In this document: one piece after another, positions 44,681 through 54,000 of the stretch
How positions within the stretch are numbered: the stretch's first letter is position 1
How the letters are laid out: every line of letters starts with the position of its first letter
The notes under the pieces: model-generated
What the model saw: only the letters and a program-made list of their open reading frames with translations
What the model was told of the DNA's origin: nothing
Database searches by the model: none
Assembly (NCBI GenBank): GCA_913774665.1
Contig: CAJYHN010000004.1
Coordinates: 62,001-126,000 of the forward strand
Length of the DNA stretch: 64,000 nucleotides
From: an uncultured Microbacterium sp.
Lineage (GTDB): Bacteria; Actinomycetota; Actinomycetes; Actinomycetales; Microbacteriaceae
Reading direction: 5' to 3'
Translations under genes and position numbers: made by a program

Positions 44681-45130
44681 ATGGACACCCCCGCCGAGCG
44701 GCTCCCCGGAGCCGACGAAGAGAACCTCATCCCCGAGTCCGACGGTCTCGCCGCCGACGTCCCCGCGGGCGCGGCCGGAGCCGACTCCGGGGCCGTGGGC
44801 ACGGCCCGCATCGATTCCGACGACGAGGCGCGCCTGCAGAACATCTCGAGCCAGAACGACCTGCCCGGAGTCGGCACCCGCGCCGCCGACGGCCTCACCG
44901 AGCGGGACTCGGGCGAGCGCGGGTCGACCTCGCGCCACACCGAGGACACGCAGGACACCGATCACCACGCGACCGAGAGGACCCTGGCCTCTCCCCCGCG
45001 CGATGCCGAGGGCGGCGAGGCGCACGTGGACGCCGACGACCCGATCGCGGCGTTCCAGCCGGGCGTCGGCCGCGACTCCGCGGCATCCAGCAAGATCGCC
45101 CAGCGCCTGCCCCGCCCCGACGACGCCTGA
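44681..45130 (+). CDS. Acidic hydrophilic hypothetical protein
   Basis: 149 aa with very few hydrophobic residues, many Asp, Glu, Ser, Thr and Gly. Includes ENLIPESDGLAAD, RLQNISSQNDLPGVGTR and DDPIAAFQPGVGRD. Probably disordered. ATG has AAGGA 5 nt upstream. No known family was recognised. Resembles the acidic proteins at 42357 and 54301 in composition. Confidence 0.7.
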   Translation: MDTPAERLPGADEENLIPESDGLAADVPAGAAGADSGAVGTARIDSDDEARLQNISSQNDLPGVGTRAADGLTERDSGERGSTSRHTEDTQDTDHHATERTLASPPRDAEGGEAHVDADDPIAAFQPGVGRDSAASSKIAQRLPRPDDA

Positions 45131-45217
45131 CCGGCCCGCGCGGGAGGCTCCGCCACCGACGCCTCCCGCGCCCGGTCCCCTCGACGGGCTCGGGTCTTCT
45201 CGCCGGAGGTCGAGGCG

Positions 45218-46546
45218 TCAGTGCGCCAGGCGCAGCGCGTCCTCGGCGAGGTGGAAGAATCCGGGCATCGCCTCCGACACCGCCGCGGCGTCGGTGTCGG
45301 CCATCATCAGCACCACCGTCGCCTCTCCGGTCTCATCGCGGACGAACCAGCTGCCGGTGAGTACGCCGCGGCTCGACCCGCCCTTGAACGCCACGTACGG
45401 CCACGTTCCGACGTCGAGTCCCTCCCCCGGGTTCTCGCTCAGGATGCCGAGCACCTCGGCATCCTGCGTCTGCTGCAGCGCGCGATGCACGGCGGCGACG
45501 TCGGCGGCCGAGGCGAACCAGTCGAAACCGTCCTGCCACTCGGGGGTCACGACCCTCTCGCCCTCGACGGCGAGCGGGGCCGCGTCGATGCGGTCGAGGA
45601 GCGCGCGCTTGCCCGCCTCGTCGGCCGCCTCCCACTCGGCGCGGACGGCGGGGTCGCCCCACCCGAGCGTGAACAGCTCCTTGGTCGAGACGAAGGGCCG
45701 CAGCGCGGCGGGATCGGAATGACCGCTGCGCGCCACCGCCGCCTCGACGCGCTCGCGCCCGAGCCGCGCGATCAGCAGGTCGGTCGCGGTGTTGTCGCTG
45801 ATGCGGATCATCGCCGAGGCCGCCTCGCGCACCGACACCTCGGTGCCCGTGGGAGCGTCCTGGAGCTCGCCCGAGGGGAGGCTGCGATCGGTGTCGTCGA
45901 GCACGAGCGTGTCGTCCCAGGACAGATCGCCGGATGCCACGGCATCCGCCACCGCCAGGAGCACGTACAGTTTGAACACCGAGGCCAGGGGCGCGGAGCG
46001 TTGGGCGTCGATCGAGACCACCGTCTCGTCGCCGCGCTGCACGAGCGCGCTCACCTGGCCGGGCAGCTCGTGCAGCCGCTGCTCCACCTCGTCCAGCGAG
46101 GTCGAGCGTTCCCACGTGGGGGCGACCGGACCCAGCAGCATCGTGGTGACGCGCCCGGCGGAGTCTATCGCGAGCGTGAGGTCGAACGGATCGCCGAGGG
46201 CGCCGGCGAGCGTGGCACGGGCCTGCGTCTCGGTCCCGGTGTAGGCGGTCACGGTGAAGGGCGCCGCCGGACGGATCTGCCGGTTCACCATCTCGGCGAC
46301 CTGCTCGGCCGGCACCTGCTTCTGGAAGTTCTCGTCCAGCACGCGGGCCCACGCGCCCGGGGTGGTGTCGTCCTCGGCCTCGAACACGTCGATGATCCAC
46401 GCCATGCGCTCTCCCACTCCGGTGGCGGGGATGTCGACGGATGCCGCGGGACTCCCGCTCGGAGCGGGTTTCGCGCTCGCGCACGCGGTGAGGGCGGCGA
46501 CGGCGACGAGCGAGACGAGGGCGGTGAGGCGACGGGCGAGAGTCAC
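45218..46546 (-). CDS. Class A beta-lactamase-like serine hydrolase lipoprotein
   Basis: 442 aa. Lipoprotein signal with lipobox ALTAC (Cys21). A leading domain (about 40-150) resembles the Cpe/DUF3887-type helper region; the hydrolase domain has SVFKLYV (SxxK), ISDNTATD (SDN) and FKGGSSRG (KTG-like, with Gly for Thr). It could hydrolyse beta-lactams or act as a wall-peptide enzyme. GTG follows GGAAGGACCCCC, with a TAGCGT -10 box further up. Confidence 0.85.
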   Translation of the reverse strand: MTLARRLTALVSLVAVAALTACASAKPAPSGSPAASVDIPATGVGERMAWIIDVFEAEDDTTPGAWARVLDENFQKQVPAEQVAEMVNRQIRPAAPFTVTAYTGTETQARATLAGALGDPFDLTLAIDSAGRVTTMLLGPVAPTWERSTSLDEVEQRLHELPGQVSALVQRGDETVVSIDAQRSAPLASVFKLYVLLAVADAVASGDLSWDDTLVLDDTDRSLPSGELQDAPTGTEVSVREAASAMIRISDNTATDLLIARLGRERVEAAVARSGHSDPAALRPFVSTKELFTLGWGDPAVRAEWEAADEAGKRALLDRIDAAPLAVEGERVVTPEWQDGFDWFASAADVAAVHRALQQTQDAEVLGILSENPGEGLDVGTWPYVAFKGGSSRGVLTGSWFVRDETGEATVVLMMADTDAAAVSEAMPGFFHLAEDALRLAH

Positions 46547-46662
46547 GGGGGTCCTTCCGGCGGGGTCCTCCCACGCTACGAGCGCGCGGCGTCGCTCGCC
46601 TCCCTCTCACGGCGGAGAAGAGGCGGCCGGACCGCCGGGGCCGTCTCTGGGAGGCTGGAACC

Positions 46663-47076
46663 GTGAACGATCTGCGCCTCGAGCCCCTCGCCCCGTCCCT
46701 CGACGACTACCTCGAGCTCCGCCGCGCCTCCGGGCTCACCCCGGTGCGCCCCGATCAGGGCGCCCCGGCGCTCGCGAACAGCTGGGCGTGGCGACGGGTC
46801 GTGGACGCCGACGGCCGAGCGGTCGCCATGGGCCGGGTGGTGGGCGACGGCGGGTGGTACTTCCTCGTGGCCGACATGGCCACCCTGCCCTCGCATCAGC
46901 GGCGCGGGCTCGGCCGCCGAATCCTCGAGGACCTGCTCGCGGAGATCCGCGAGAAGGCCCCCGAGGGCGCCTACGTGACGCTGCTGGCCGACCCGCCGGG
47001 CCAGGCGCTGTATCGCAGCCTCGGCTTCACCGAACCGACGAACGGCTCCGTGACCATGCACCAGGTCCTGGGCTGA
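46663..47076 (+). CDS. GNAT acetyltransferase
   Basis: 137 aa. Acetyl-CoA pyrophosphate motif LPSHQRRGLGRRILEDLL (RRGLGR), then VTLLADPPGQALYRSLGF, the usual C-terminal GNAT element. Substrate unknown. The GTG at 46663 lies 6 nt after GAGGCT, the same spacing as the leaderless starts elsewhere in the window. Divergent from the lipoprotein gene. Confidence 0.88.
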   Translation: MNDLRLEPLAPSLDDYLELRRASGLTPVRPDQGAPALANSWAWRRVVDADGRAVAMGRVVGDGGWYFLVADMATLPSHQRRGLGRRILEDLLAEIREKAPEGAYVTLLADPPGQALYRSLGFTEPTNGSVTMHQVLG

Positions 47077-47145
47077 CGGGCGCGAGGCGGCACCCCGCGG
47101 ACCACCGCCGATGAGACGTGTCCGCGCGATGCCGCCCCGGCGCGC

Positions 47146-48615
47146 TCAGCGCGACGCGGTTTCGCGCGACCTCGCGGCCACGGCGCGGCGTGCGCGCCAG
47201 CCGAGCAGCACGTCGATCACCACGAACGCCGCGAGAGTGTAGCCCACGAGCGGCAGGAACAGCCCGATCGCGATCGCGACGACGAGGACCGCCGCGATCC
47301 CCCACCACGGCGCGCGACCGAGCACCCCGCGAGCGGGGGCGGTCGCGAGGCCGCGGGTCGGCCGGCGCTTCCACCACATCGCGTATCCCAGCACGACCAG
47401 GGCCGCGATGCCGAGCGCGAGCGCGAGCAGCACGAGCTGGTTCGCGAGGCCGAACATCGTCCCCATGTGCAGGTCGACACCCCAGCGCGACAGCTTCGCG
47501 AGCAGCGGGAAGTCGGCGAAGTCGATCCGGTCGGTCACCTGCATGCTCGATCCGTCGATCGCGACGGCATCCACCTCGGTCGGGAAGCTGCGGTGGATCT
47601 CCTGCACCACCCACGCCTTCCCGGCGGCGGCCGGGGGTTTGATCTCGACGTCTCCGCTGTTGACGTTGATGCGCTGCGCGATCGCGAGGACGGCGTCGAA
47701 GGTCGCGGGGTTGGCCGCACCCGTCGGCGACGAGGCCGCGCCGCCGTGTCCGGCGTGCCCGGCGTGCTCACCGCCCGCGGCCGCCGCGCCGTCGAGCGAG
47801 GTCGTCAGCGCGGGAGTGCCCTCTCCGACGGCGGCGCGCAGGTCGGACACGTGCGCTCCCGCGAACGTCGACCAGGTGATGCCGGTCGCCGAGAGGAACA
47901 CCGCGCCGAGGACGACCCAGATCCCGACGGCCGAGTGCCATCCCGACAGCCGTCGGTACCCGGTGTGACGGCGGTTGGGGCGCAGCAGGTCGCGGCGTCC
48001 CCGGCGCGAGCGCACGAAGCGTCCGATCCAGAGTCCGAGCCCCGCGAGAGCGACGATCCCGAGCCAGGATGCCGCGAGCTCGCTGTACCAGCGCCCCACA
48101 TCGCCCAGGTGCAGCGATCGGTGCAGGTCGCTGATCCAGTGCCGCAGGGGCAGGGCGCCGCTCGTGCCGTAGGCGGGCAGGTCGCCGCGGATCTCGGTCG
48201 TGGCCGGGTCGACGAAGATCGCCCGCGTGGTGCTCTCGGGCAGCGTCTCGTCGGCGAACATGACGCGCGTGGTCGCCCCGGCCTCGGGGGCGGGGCGCAC
48301 GGCGACGGGCGTCGATCCGTCGCCGAGGTACGCCTCGGCCGCTTCGATCTGCGCGGCCAGCGGCACCCCGGCGGCATCCGAGGCCGCGGTCAGCTCGTGT
48401 GCGTAGACGACCTTCTCGAGCGTCGGGGTGACGGCGTACAGCGCTCCACTCCCCGCCGCGACGAGGATGAACGGTCCCACGAGCAGCCCCGCGAAGAAGT
48501 GCAGGCGGCGCAGGAGCGGGGTGAACCATCCGCCGCGGTCGGAGCGCGGGGTCGTACCGGGACGGGGAGCCGATGCGGCCGCGGCGGGCTCGGCGGGTTC
48601 GATGGTCGTGGTCAC
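47146..48615 (-). CDS. PepSY-domain membrane protein
   Basis: 489 aa, four main helices (about 35-57, 190-210, 240-262, 395-420) plus one or two near the C-terminus, with large extracytoplasmic PepSY parts. Conserved-looking histidines are in HFFAGLLVG, HWISDLHRSLHLGD and GWHSAVGI, fitting the PiuB/FrpA type of ferric or heme reductase-like proteins; a His/Gly patch (GEHAGHAGHGG, about 305-316) may bind metal. GTG overlaps the peroxidase gene stop by four bases. Role in metal reduction or uptake is inferred. Confidence 0.88.
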   Translation of the reverse strand: MTTTIEPAEPAAAASAPRPGTTPRSDRGGWFTPLLRRLHFFAGLLVGPFILVAAGSGALYAVTPTLEKVVYAHELTAASDAAGVPLAAQIEAAEAYLGDGSTPVAVRPAPEAGATTRVMFADETLPESTTRAIFVDPATTEIRGDLPAYGTSGALPLRHWISDLHRSLHLGDVGRWYSELAASWLGIVALAGLGLWIGRFVRSRRGRRDLLRPNRRHTGYRRLSGWHSAVGIWVVLGAVFLSATGITWSTFAGAHVSDLRAAVGEGTPALTTSLDGAAAAGGEHAGHAGHGGAASSPTGAANPATFDAVLAIAQRINVNSGDVEIKPPAAAGKAWVVQEIHRSFPTEVDAVAIDGSSMQVTDRIDFADFPLLAKLSRWGVDLHMGTMFGLANQLVLLALALGIAALVVLGYAMWWKRRPTRGLATAPARGVLGRAPWWGIAAVLVVAIAIGLFLPLVGYTLAAFVVIDVLLGWRARRAVAARSRETASR

Positions 48616-49835
48616 GACAGGATCCCCTCTCCGATGAAGCCGCCCTCGCGGCATCCCGGGGGCACCGCGAACACCGCCGATCCGATGGGGGTCGTCCACT
48701 CGTTGAGGAGGTCGAGCTCGTCGAGTCTGCGTTGGATGGGCACGAACTGCCTTTCGATGTCTGCCTGGAACGACACGAACAGCAGGCCCGCGTCGCTGAC
48801 CGCGCCGGCGGGCGGCGTCTGGTCGTAGTTGTAACCGCGGCGGAAGATCCGCTGCGTGGGGTCATCCGGGCGCGAGCGCCGCAGGTGCGAGAACTCGGCG
48901 ATGACGGGGAAGCCGATGGCATCCCTCGCGTCGAAGTCGGGTTCGTCGAACTCGTCGCTGCCGGTGAGAGGGGCACCCGAGGACTGGAACCTTCCGACGG
49001 CCTGATCCCGGCCGGGGCGATCGAGGTGGTCCCACTTGTCGAGGTCCATCGCGATGCGCCGCACCACCATCCCGGTCCCCCCGGCGAGCCATCCCTCCCG
49101 CGCCCAGACGATCTCGTCGAAGGCGGTCGTCCCGGGCACCGGGTTGGCGGTGCCGTCGACCTGACCGAAGAGATTGCGCATCGTCGTCCCGGGGCGCTCG
49201 GTGCCGTGCGCGCGACGGAACCCCTGCTGCACCCACCGCACGGCGGCGAACGCCCGCGCGTCCTTGAGCAGCATGCGCGCCGCGTGCGCGACCGTCACGG
49301 GGTCGTCGGCCGCGACCTGCAGCAGCAGGTCGCCGTCGCCGTACTCCGGCCGGAGGCGGTCGATCCCGAACGCCGGGAGCGGCTGCAGCCACGCCGGGGC
49401 CGACGCCCCGGCGCGCGCGACGAAGGCCGGTCCGAATCCGAACGTCACCGTCAGTCGCGCGGGGGCGACGGCCAACTCGGGTTCGGTGTCGGCCAGGGCA
49501 CCCCGCCCCTGGGTCAGCCGGGCGGCGTCGTCGGTGAGGGTGCGCATGAGCCGTCGCATCCCGTCTCGGTCGACCTCGGCGAGAAGGTCCAACGCGATGA
49601 GCGAGACATGCGCCTGCGCATCGGTGTCGACGCCGGCCTGATGCGTCCCGTAGAACGGCACGGTCGTCTCGCCGTTCAGCGGCGTCGACGCCCCGGGATC
49701 CTGCGCGCGGGCGGACACGGCCGCGTCGATCCCGATCGCGGCGACGGCCCCGACGCCCGCGACGGCCCCGCCGAACAGGAAGGTGCGTCTGGTCGCACCT
49801 CCGCCGTCGGCGGGGCTTCCGTCTCGGCGGGCCAT
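48612..49835 (-). CDS. Tat-exported DyP-type heme peroxidase (EfeB/DtpA-like)
   Basis: 407 aa. Twin-arginine signal ATRRTFLFGGAVAGVGA at the start. DyP features: GQVDGTANP (catalytic Asp of GxxDG), proximal His in EFSHLRR, Arg in FRRGYNYD. It oxidises substrates with H2O2 or assists heme/copper trafficking outside the membrane. ATG overlaps the PCu(A)C stop by one base. Neighbours resemble the copper-linked DtpA locus of Streptomyces more than an iron efeUOB operon, since no EfeU or EfeO is present. Confidence 0.94.
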   Translation of the reverse strand: MARRDGSPADGGGATRRTFLFGGAVAGVGAVAAIGIDAAVSARAQDPGASTPLNGETTVPFYGTHQAGVDTDAQAHVSLIALDLLAEVDRDGMRRLMRTLTDDAARLTQGRGALADTEPELAVAPARLTVTFGFGPAFVARAGASAPAWLQPLPAFGIDRLRPEYGDGDLLLQVAADDPVTVAHAARMLLKDARAFAAVRWVQQGFRRAHGTERPGTTMRNLFGQVDGTANPVPGTTAFDEIVWAREGWLAGGTGMVVRRIAMDLDKWDHLDRPGRDQAVGRFQSSGAPLTGSDEFDEPDFDARDAIGFPVIAEFSHLRRSRPDDPTQRIFRRGYNYDQTPPAGAVSDAGLLFVSFQADIERQFVPIQRRLDELDLLNEWTTPIGSAVFAVPPGCREGGFIGEGILS

Positions 49836-50359
49836 CAGTGACCCATGTCCATGTCGCCCATACCGCCGCCCTCGTAGTTCTCGTTCGCGCCCGAGAACTC
49901 CTTCACGGGGGCGGTGATCTCCGCGGTGGAGTCGTCGGCGAAGGTGAGCGTGATGGTCGTCTCCGCGCCGGCGCGCAGCGGCGAGGTCACGTCCATGAAC
50001 ATGAGGTGGTTGCCGCCGGGCGCGAGCTCGATCGATCCGCCCGCGGGGATGACGAAGCCGCCCTCGACCTCGCGCATCACCATCTGACCGGACTCGTTCG
50101 GCACGGTCTCGTGCAGCTCCATCGCGGAGGTCGCGTCATCGGTCGCCGAGACGACCGTGAGATCGGTGTCGCCGTCGTTGCGCAGCTGACCGAAGCCGGC
50201 GGTCATGCCGCTGTCGGCAGCCTTGACCCACACGTCGGTCGAGGCGAACGCGTCGGCCTGCGACGAGGTGGGGGCGGTGGATGCCGGCGCGGAGCAGCCC
50301 GCGAGGGCGAGGACAGCGGCGACGGCGAGGGCGCTGAAGCGCAGGGTACGAGGGGTCAT
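49835..50359 (-). CDS. PCu(A)C copper chaperone lipoprotein
   Basis: 174 aa. Lipobox LALAGC. Copper(I) ligands follow the family pattern: SAMELHETV, MVMREVEGG and GGNHLMFM (H-M and H-x-M pairs), plus a Met/His tail MGDMDMGH. Delivers copper to cytochrome oxidase or other cuproproteins. ATG with AAAGG 7 nt upstream. Encoded between copC and the DyP gene. Confidence 0.92.
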   Translation of the reverse strand: MTPRTLRFSALAVAAVLALAGCSAPASTAPTSSQADAFASTDVWVKAADSGMTAGFGQLRNDGDTDLTVVSATDDATSAMELHETVPNESGQMVMREVEGGFVIPAGGSIELAPGGNHLMFMDVTSPLRAGAETTITLTFADDSTAEITAPVKEFSGANENYEGGGMGDMDMGH

Positions 50360-50369
50360 GAGAAGCCTT

Positions 50370-50924
50370 TCAAGACTGTGCGTCACGCGCGGCGCGACGG
50401 CGGAGGAAGAAGAACACGACGAAGATCGCGAGAGCGACGGCCGCTCCCGCTGCGGCGACGATCACGACGCGGGGGATCCCGGCCGCCTCGTCGACCACCG
50501 GACCGGACGCCGCCTCGGCGGCGGGGACCGCGGCGGCGCGCTCGAGGGGAGCGCCGTCGCCGACGGTGAAGGGCACGACGCCCGAGATGGGATGACCGTC
50601 GCTCGAGACGACGCGCCACCGCACCTCGTAGCCCGCGGCGGGCAGCTCACCGCGCAACGGCACGGTGACCACCCCCGCGGACAGCAGGGGGTCGGCGCCC
50701 GCCCAGTCGACGCCGTCGGCGTCGGCCACGACGACCTCGGCGCCCACGTCGAGCACGTCGGCCGAGAAGCTCAGGGAGATCTCATCGGGGGCGGATGCCA
50801 GACGCTCACCCTCGGCGGGTGTACTGAACAGGAGTTGATCGTGGGCGGATGCCGGGACGATCGACGCCAGAACGACGGCGACGGCCACGACGATCCCGCC
50901 CGCGAGGGCACGGAAACGGAACAT
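50370..50924 (-). CDS. copC: CopC/YobA-family copper-binding protein
   Basis: 184 aa. Signal peptide ends ASA before His28, so the mature protein begins with the His of HDQLLFSTPAEGERL, the CopC copper(II) brace. DGHPISGVVPFTV carries the second His. One C-terminal helix (about 150-175) anchors it. GGAGAG lies before the ATG. No CopD domain follows in this window. First gene of the copper/heme operon. Confidence 0.92.
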   Translation of the reverse strand: MFRFRALAGGIVVAVAVVLASIVPASAHDQLLFSTPAEGERLASAPDEISLSFSADVLDVGAEVVVADADGVDWAGADPLLSAGVVTVPLRGELPAAGYEVRWRVVSSDGHPISGVVPFTVGDGAPLERAAAVPAAEAASGPVVDEAAGIPRVVIVAAAGAAVALAIFVVFFFLRRRAARDAQS

Positions 50925-51174
50925 TGGGGCACTCTCCGGGTGCACGCGGCACCCGTCATCGGCGCCCGTGCGCAGGCACGGGGCCGCAGTCCCGCGAGCA
51001 CGGCGGACGAGCGGCACGCGCGGCGATGCGAGGAGGCATCGGCGTGGCGTTCATGGCCGGCACACGAGGGCACGGGAACGAGAAGACGTCCGGAAGACGT
51101 CGAGCGACCCGCCCGGGCGCACGAGGCCCGTCGGGATCGGCCACCCCTACCGGCTCAGGCCGACGGGGTGGAAC

Positions 51175-51777
51175 TCACGCGGTCCGTGCCGGTGGACCGC
51201 GCCGTCGTGCGGAGGCGACGATGAGCGCCGAGACGGGCCGCACGACGGCCACCACCTCGGCCGAGACGCGGCGCAGCGGCGCCGGTCCGAAGGTCGTCGC
51301 GATGATCCGGGCGCGCGCGCGGACCCAGGCGATCGACCGCTGCGCGAGCTCGCGCAGGGCCGCGAGCGTGCGTTCCCCGCGGTGAAGGGCCGCGGTGGTG
51401 ACGAGGGCCGCGACGGCGTGCCACGCCCACATCCCGGCATCCGTCGTCATCACGTGCGGCATGGCGGCGCCGGTGGCCGCGACGGGCGCGGCTCCGTGGA
51501 CGTGTCCCTCGGCTCCCGGCCGATAGCTGCCCAGCACGAAGAGGGTGTGGAACAGCACCTGGCTGACCGCGACCGCCAGACCCAGCCGCAGCGCCGAGCT
51601 GCGGCGGCCGGCCAGCGCGGTGGACGCGACGAACGAGAGCGCGAGCGGCACGACGATGCCCAGGATGCCGGGAACCTCACCACCGCCGGAGACGTGCGAC
51701 AGCAGGGCGACGAAGGTCGCGACGGAGGCCGCGGCGGCACCGCGCGCGACGCGCGTGCCCCGGCCGTGTCGTCGCAT
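51175..51777 (-). CDS. Hypothetical membrane protein
   Basis: 200 aa from the ATG at 51777, which lies 7 nt after CAGGAT; an ATG three codons earlier overlaps that box. Helices at about 15-30, 37-58, 65-87 and 112-128, joined by a His-containing loop (GAEGHVHGAAP), then a basic tail. Upstream of copC on the same strand with 250 nt between, so a link to copper is possible but not shown. Confidence 0.7.
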   Translation of the reverse strand: MRRHGRGTRVARGAAAASVATFVALLSHVSGGGEVPGILGIVVPLALSFVASTALAGRRSSALRLGLAVAVSQVLFHTLFVLGSYRPGAEGHVHGAAPVAATGAAMPHVMTTDAGMWAWHAVAALVTTAALHRGERTLAALRELAQRSIAWVRARARIIATTFGPAPLRRVSAEVVAVVRPVSALIVASARRRGPPARTA

Positions 51778-51822
51778 ACGCTCCATCCTGCCAGCCCGCG
51801 CGCGATCACTCGACCGCGGGCG

Positions 51823-52713
51823 TCAGCGGTTCATGAAGAACGACACGACGATCATGCCCACGATGAACAGCCCCCCGGTGATGCCGTAGTACGTCCACGT
51901 GGTCTTGCGCGTGACGTCGGCTGATCGCTCGCGGACGGGGAGCGAGCGCGCCGCGGAGGCGCTCGCCCTCGTGCCCGCGGGCACCGCACCCACCGCCGGT
52001 GCACCGGTGTGAGAGGCGGCGGACAGCTTCGGCGCCGCCGCCGCGAGCGCGCGGCCCGCGACCTCGAGCACGGACAGGACGCGCTGCCACACCCCCGGGT
52101 CGGGCACCGAAAGACGACCCGGGTGATAGAGCAGGAGCCATCCGTCCGCGATCTCGAGGTTCAGCGCGAGTGCCTCGTCGTCCAGCAGGGTCACGAGTTC
52201 CGGCGTCATCACGGCCGCCGCCCAGGCGCTGTCGGCGGGGTCGGCGTAGAGGTCGCCCGCGTCGCGGTCCGCGGCCAGCGGAAGCGGCGTGAGCTCCGGC
52301 AGCGCCGGGAGCGCGCGTTCGGAGCGGGCGCGCCGGCTCTCGGCGATGAGCGGCGGGACGGCGTAGGGCAGCCGAACCGCGGCGTACCCCCATTCGACGC
52401 TGAACTGGTTGAGGTTGACCACGAACGAGTAGGCACTGTTGCCCACCTCGAGCCCCGCGGGACCGGGGACGCGCACGATGTCGCCCGCCCGCTGCACGTG
52501 ACGGGGCCGGCCCCGGTCATCGCGGAACACCACCCCGGGGAGCGGCTGCGCACCGGAGCCGATCTCGTACTCCCACCCGTTGGCCGCGGCGAACGCGGAA
52601 ACCGCCTGCGCGTCGCGCTTGAGTCGGGGATCGCGTGTCGGCGGATCGGTCAGTGCCGCGAACGAGACCGTCGCAGGCGTCGGGATCCAGGTGTTCGGCG
52701 GGAGGGCAGTCAC
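51823..52713 (-). CDS. Hypothetical protein with C-terminal membrane anchor
   Basis: 296 aa. Soluble N-terminal region (about 1-215) with NGWEYEIGSGAQPLPGVVF and YSFVVNLNQFSVEWGYAAVRLPY; a Pro/Ala/Ser linker; one C-terminal helix YYGITGGLFIVGMIVVSFFM at 275-294. Tail-anchored layout, so the bulk stays in the cytoplasm. No family recognised with confidence. GTG lies 6 nt after CAGGAT. Confidence 0.72.
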   Translation of the reverse strand: MTALPPNTWIPTPATVSFAALTDPPTRDPRLKRDAQAVSAFAAANGWEYEIGSGAQPLPGVVFRDDRGRPRHVQRAGDIVRVPGPAGLEVGNSAYSFVVNLNQFSVEWGYAAVRLPYAVPPLIAESRRARSERALPALPELTPLPLAADRDAGDLYADPADSAWAAAVMTPELVTLLDDEALALNLEIADGWLLLYHPGRLSVPDPGVWQRVLSVLEVAGRALAAAAPKLSAASHTGAPAVGAVPAGTRASASAARSLPVRERSADVTRKTTWTYYGITGGLFIVGMIVVSFFMNR

Positions 52714-52890
52714 ACCTCGATCCTGCCTCGTCCTCGGGGAACGCCAGGGCGGCTATCACCGGGCGACGCGTCTGACTAGCATCGTCGAGGGGACACGGAG
52801 GGGGACCTGTGATCGACAGAGCCAGGATGAGCGCGACGACGCCGTCCGCAGGATCGCGGGCGGCGTGACCTCCTCGCCCGCGCGGACGGG

Positions 52891-53898
52891 GTGACGTCGC
52901 GCCCGCGGGTCGTCGTGGCGGGCGCATCCGGCTTCGTGGGCCGGGCGCTGGTCGACGCGTTCCGGGGGGACGGATACCGCGTCGACACCGTCGGCCGATC
53001 CGGAACGGTCACCTGGGCCGATCCCGCCGGGATCGCCGGTGTCGTGGAGGGGGCCGACGTGCTGATCAACCTCGCCGGCAAGATCGTGTCGTGCCGGTAC
53101 ACCGACGCCGACCGCGACGAGATCCTGCGCTCCCGCGTCGACACCACACGGGCCCTCCACACCGCCGTCCGCGCCGCGGAGCGACCTCCGCGCGTGTGGA
53201 TGAACGCCTCCACCGCCACGATCTACCGGCACGAGACCGAGAGCGGCAACGACGAGATCGACGGCGTGATCGGCGAGGGGTTCTCGGTCGACGTCGCCAC
53301 GAGCTGGGAGAGCGCGTTCTTCGCGGGCGACCTCCCCCACACTCGGCGCGTGGCCCTGCGCATGGCGATCGTGCTCGGCGACGGCCCCGCCACCCGCATG
53401 CTCTTCGCCCTCGCGCGTCTCGGCCTCGGCGGTCCCCAGATCGACAGCTGGTGGTTCCCGCACCGCCGCTACCGCGGGATCGGCGCCCACCCCACCGGTC
53501 CGGTGTGGTCGTCGTGGCACCGCTCGCGCGGTCGCCAGCGCTTCAGCTGGATCCACATCGACGATGTCGTGGCATCCGTCCGCTTCCTCCGCGATCACGA
53601 CACGCTCTCAGGGCCGGTGAACCTCACCGCGCCGGGGGTCGCCGACAACCGCACGCTCATGCGCGAACTGCGCCGGGTGGCTCGGATGCCGTGGGGCCTC
53701 CCGGCCTGGCGGTGGATGCTCGACCCCGCGATGGCGATCCTGCGCAACGAGCCCGAGCTGGTGCTGAAGAGCCGGTGGGCGGTCCCCCGCGTCCTCACCG
53801 ACGCCGGGTTCGCCTTCGCGTTCCCCGAGCTGGGGGCCGCCCTCGACGACGTCGCGGCGACGCGTCGGCCACGGGCGCGTGATCTGTTCTCCGCCTGA
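52891..53898 (+). CDS. TIGR01777-type NAD(P)-dependent epimerase (SDR39U1-like)
   Basis: 335 aa. Nucleotide motif VVVAGASGFVGRALVDAF, VLINLAGKIVSCRYTDADRDEILRSRVDTTRAL in outline, MNASTATIYRHE, and FSWIHIDDVVASVRFL; the C-terminal DUF1731 helix bundle ends with ALDDVAATRRPR. Substrate of this family is unknown. Slightly longer than usual because of an insert rich in Arg and Trp (about 185-215). GTG start; no strong ribosome site. Confidence 0.88.
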   Translation: MTSRPRVVVAGASGFVGRALVDAFRGDGYRVDTVGRSGTVTWADPAGIAGVVEGADVLINLAGKIVSCRYTDADRDEILRSRVDTTRALHTAVRAAERPPRVWMNASTATIYRHETESGNDEIDGVIGEGFSVDVATSWESAFFAGDLPHTRRVALRMAIVLGDGPATRMLFALARLGLGGPQIDSWWFPHRRYRGIGAHPTGPVWSSWHRSRGRQRFSWIHIDDVVASVRFLRDHDTLSGPVNLTAPGVADNRTLMRELRRVARMPWGLPAWRWMLDPAMAILRNEPELVLKSRWAVPRVLTDAGFAFAFPELGAALDDVAATRRPRARDLFSA

Positions 53899-54000
53899 GC
53901 GGCGGGGCGGGGTCGAGACGCCGCACAACGACGCCGCCGCCCCGACGCGTCCACCCGAGGGCGGGACGCGCGGAGCGGCGCGACGACGTGGAACCGGCGG

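Noticed and set aside
51175-51786. Possible CopD domain after copC
   Set aside because: The membrane protein has only about four helices and lacks the CopD histidine pattern; left as hypothetical.
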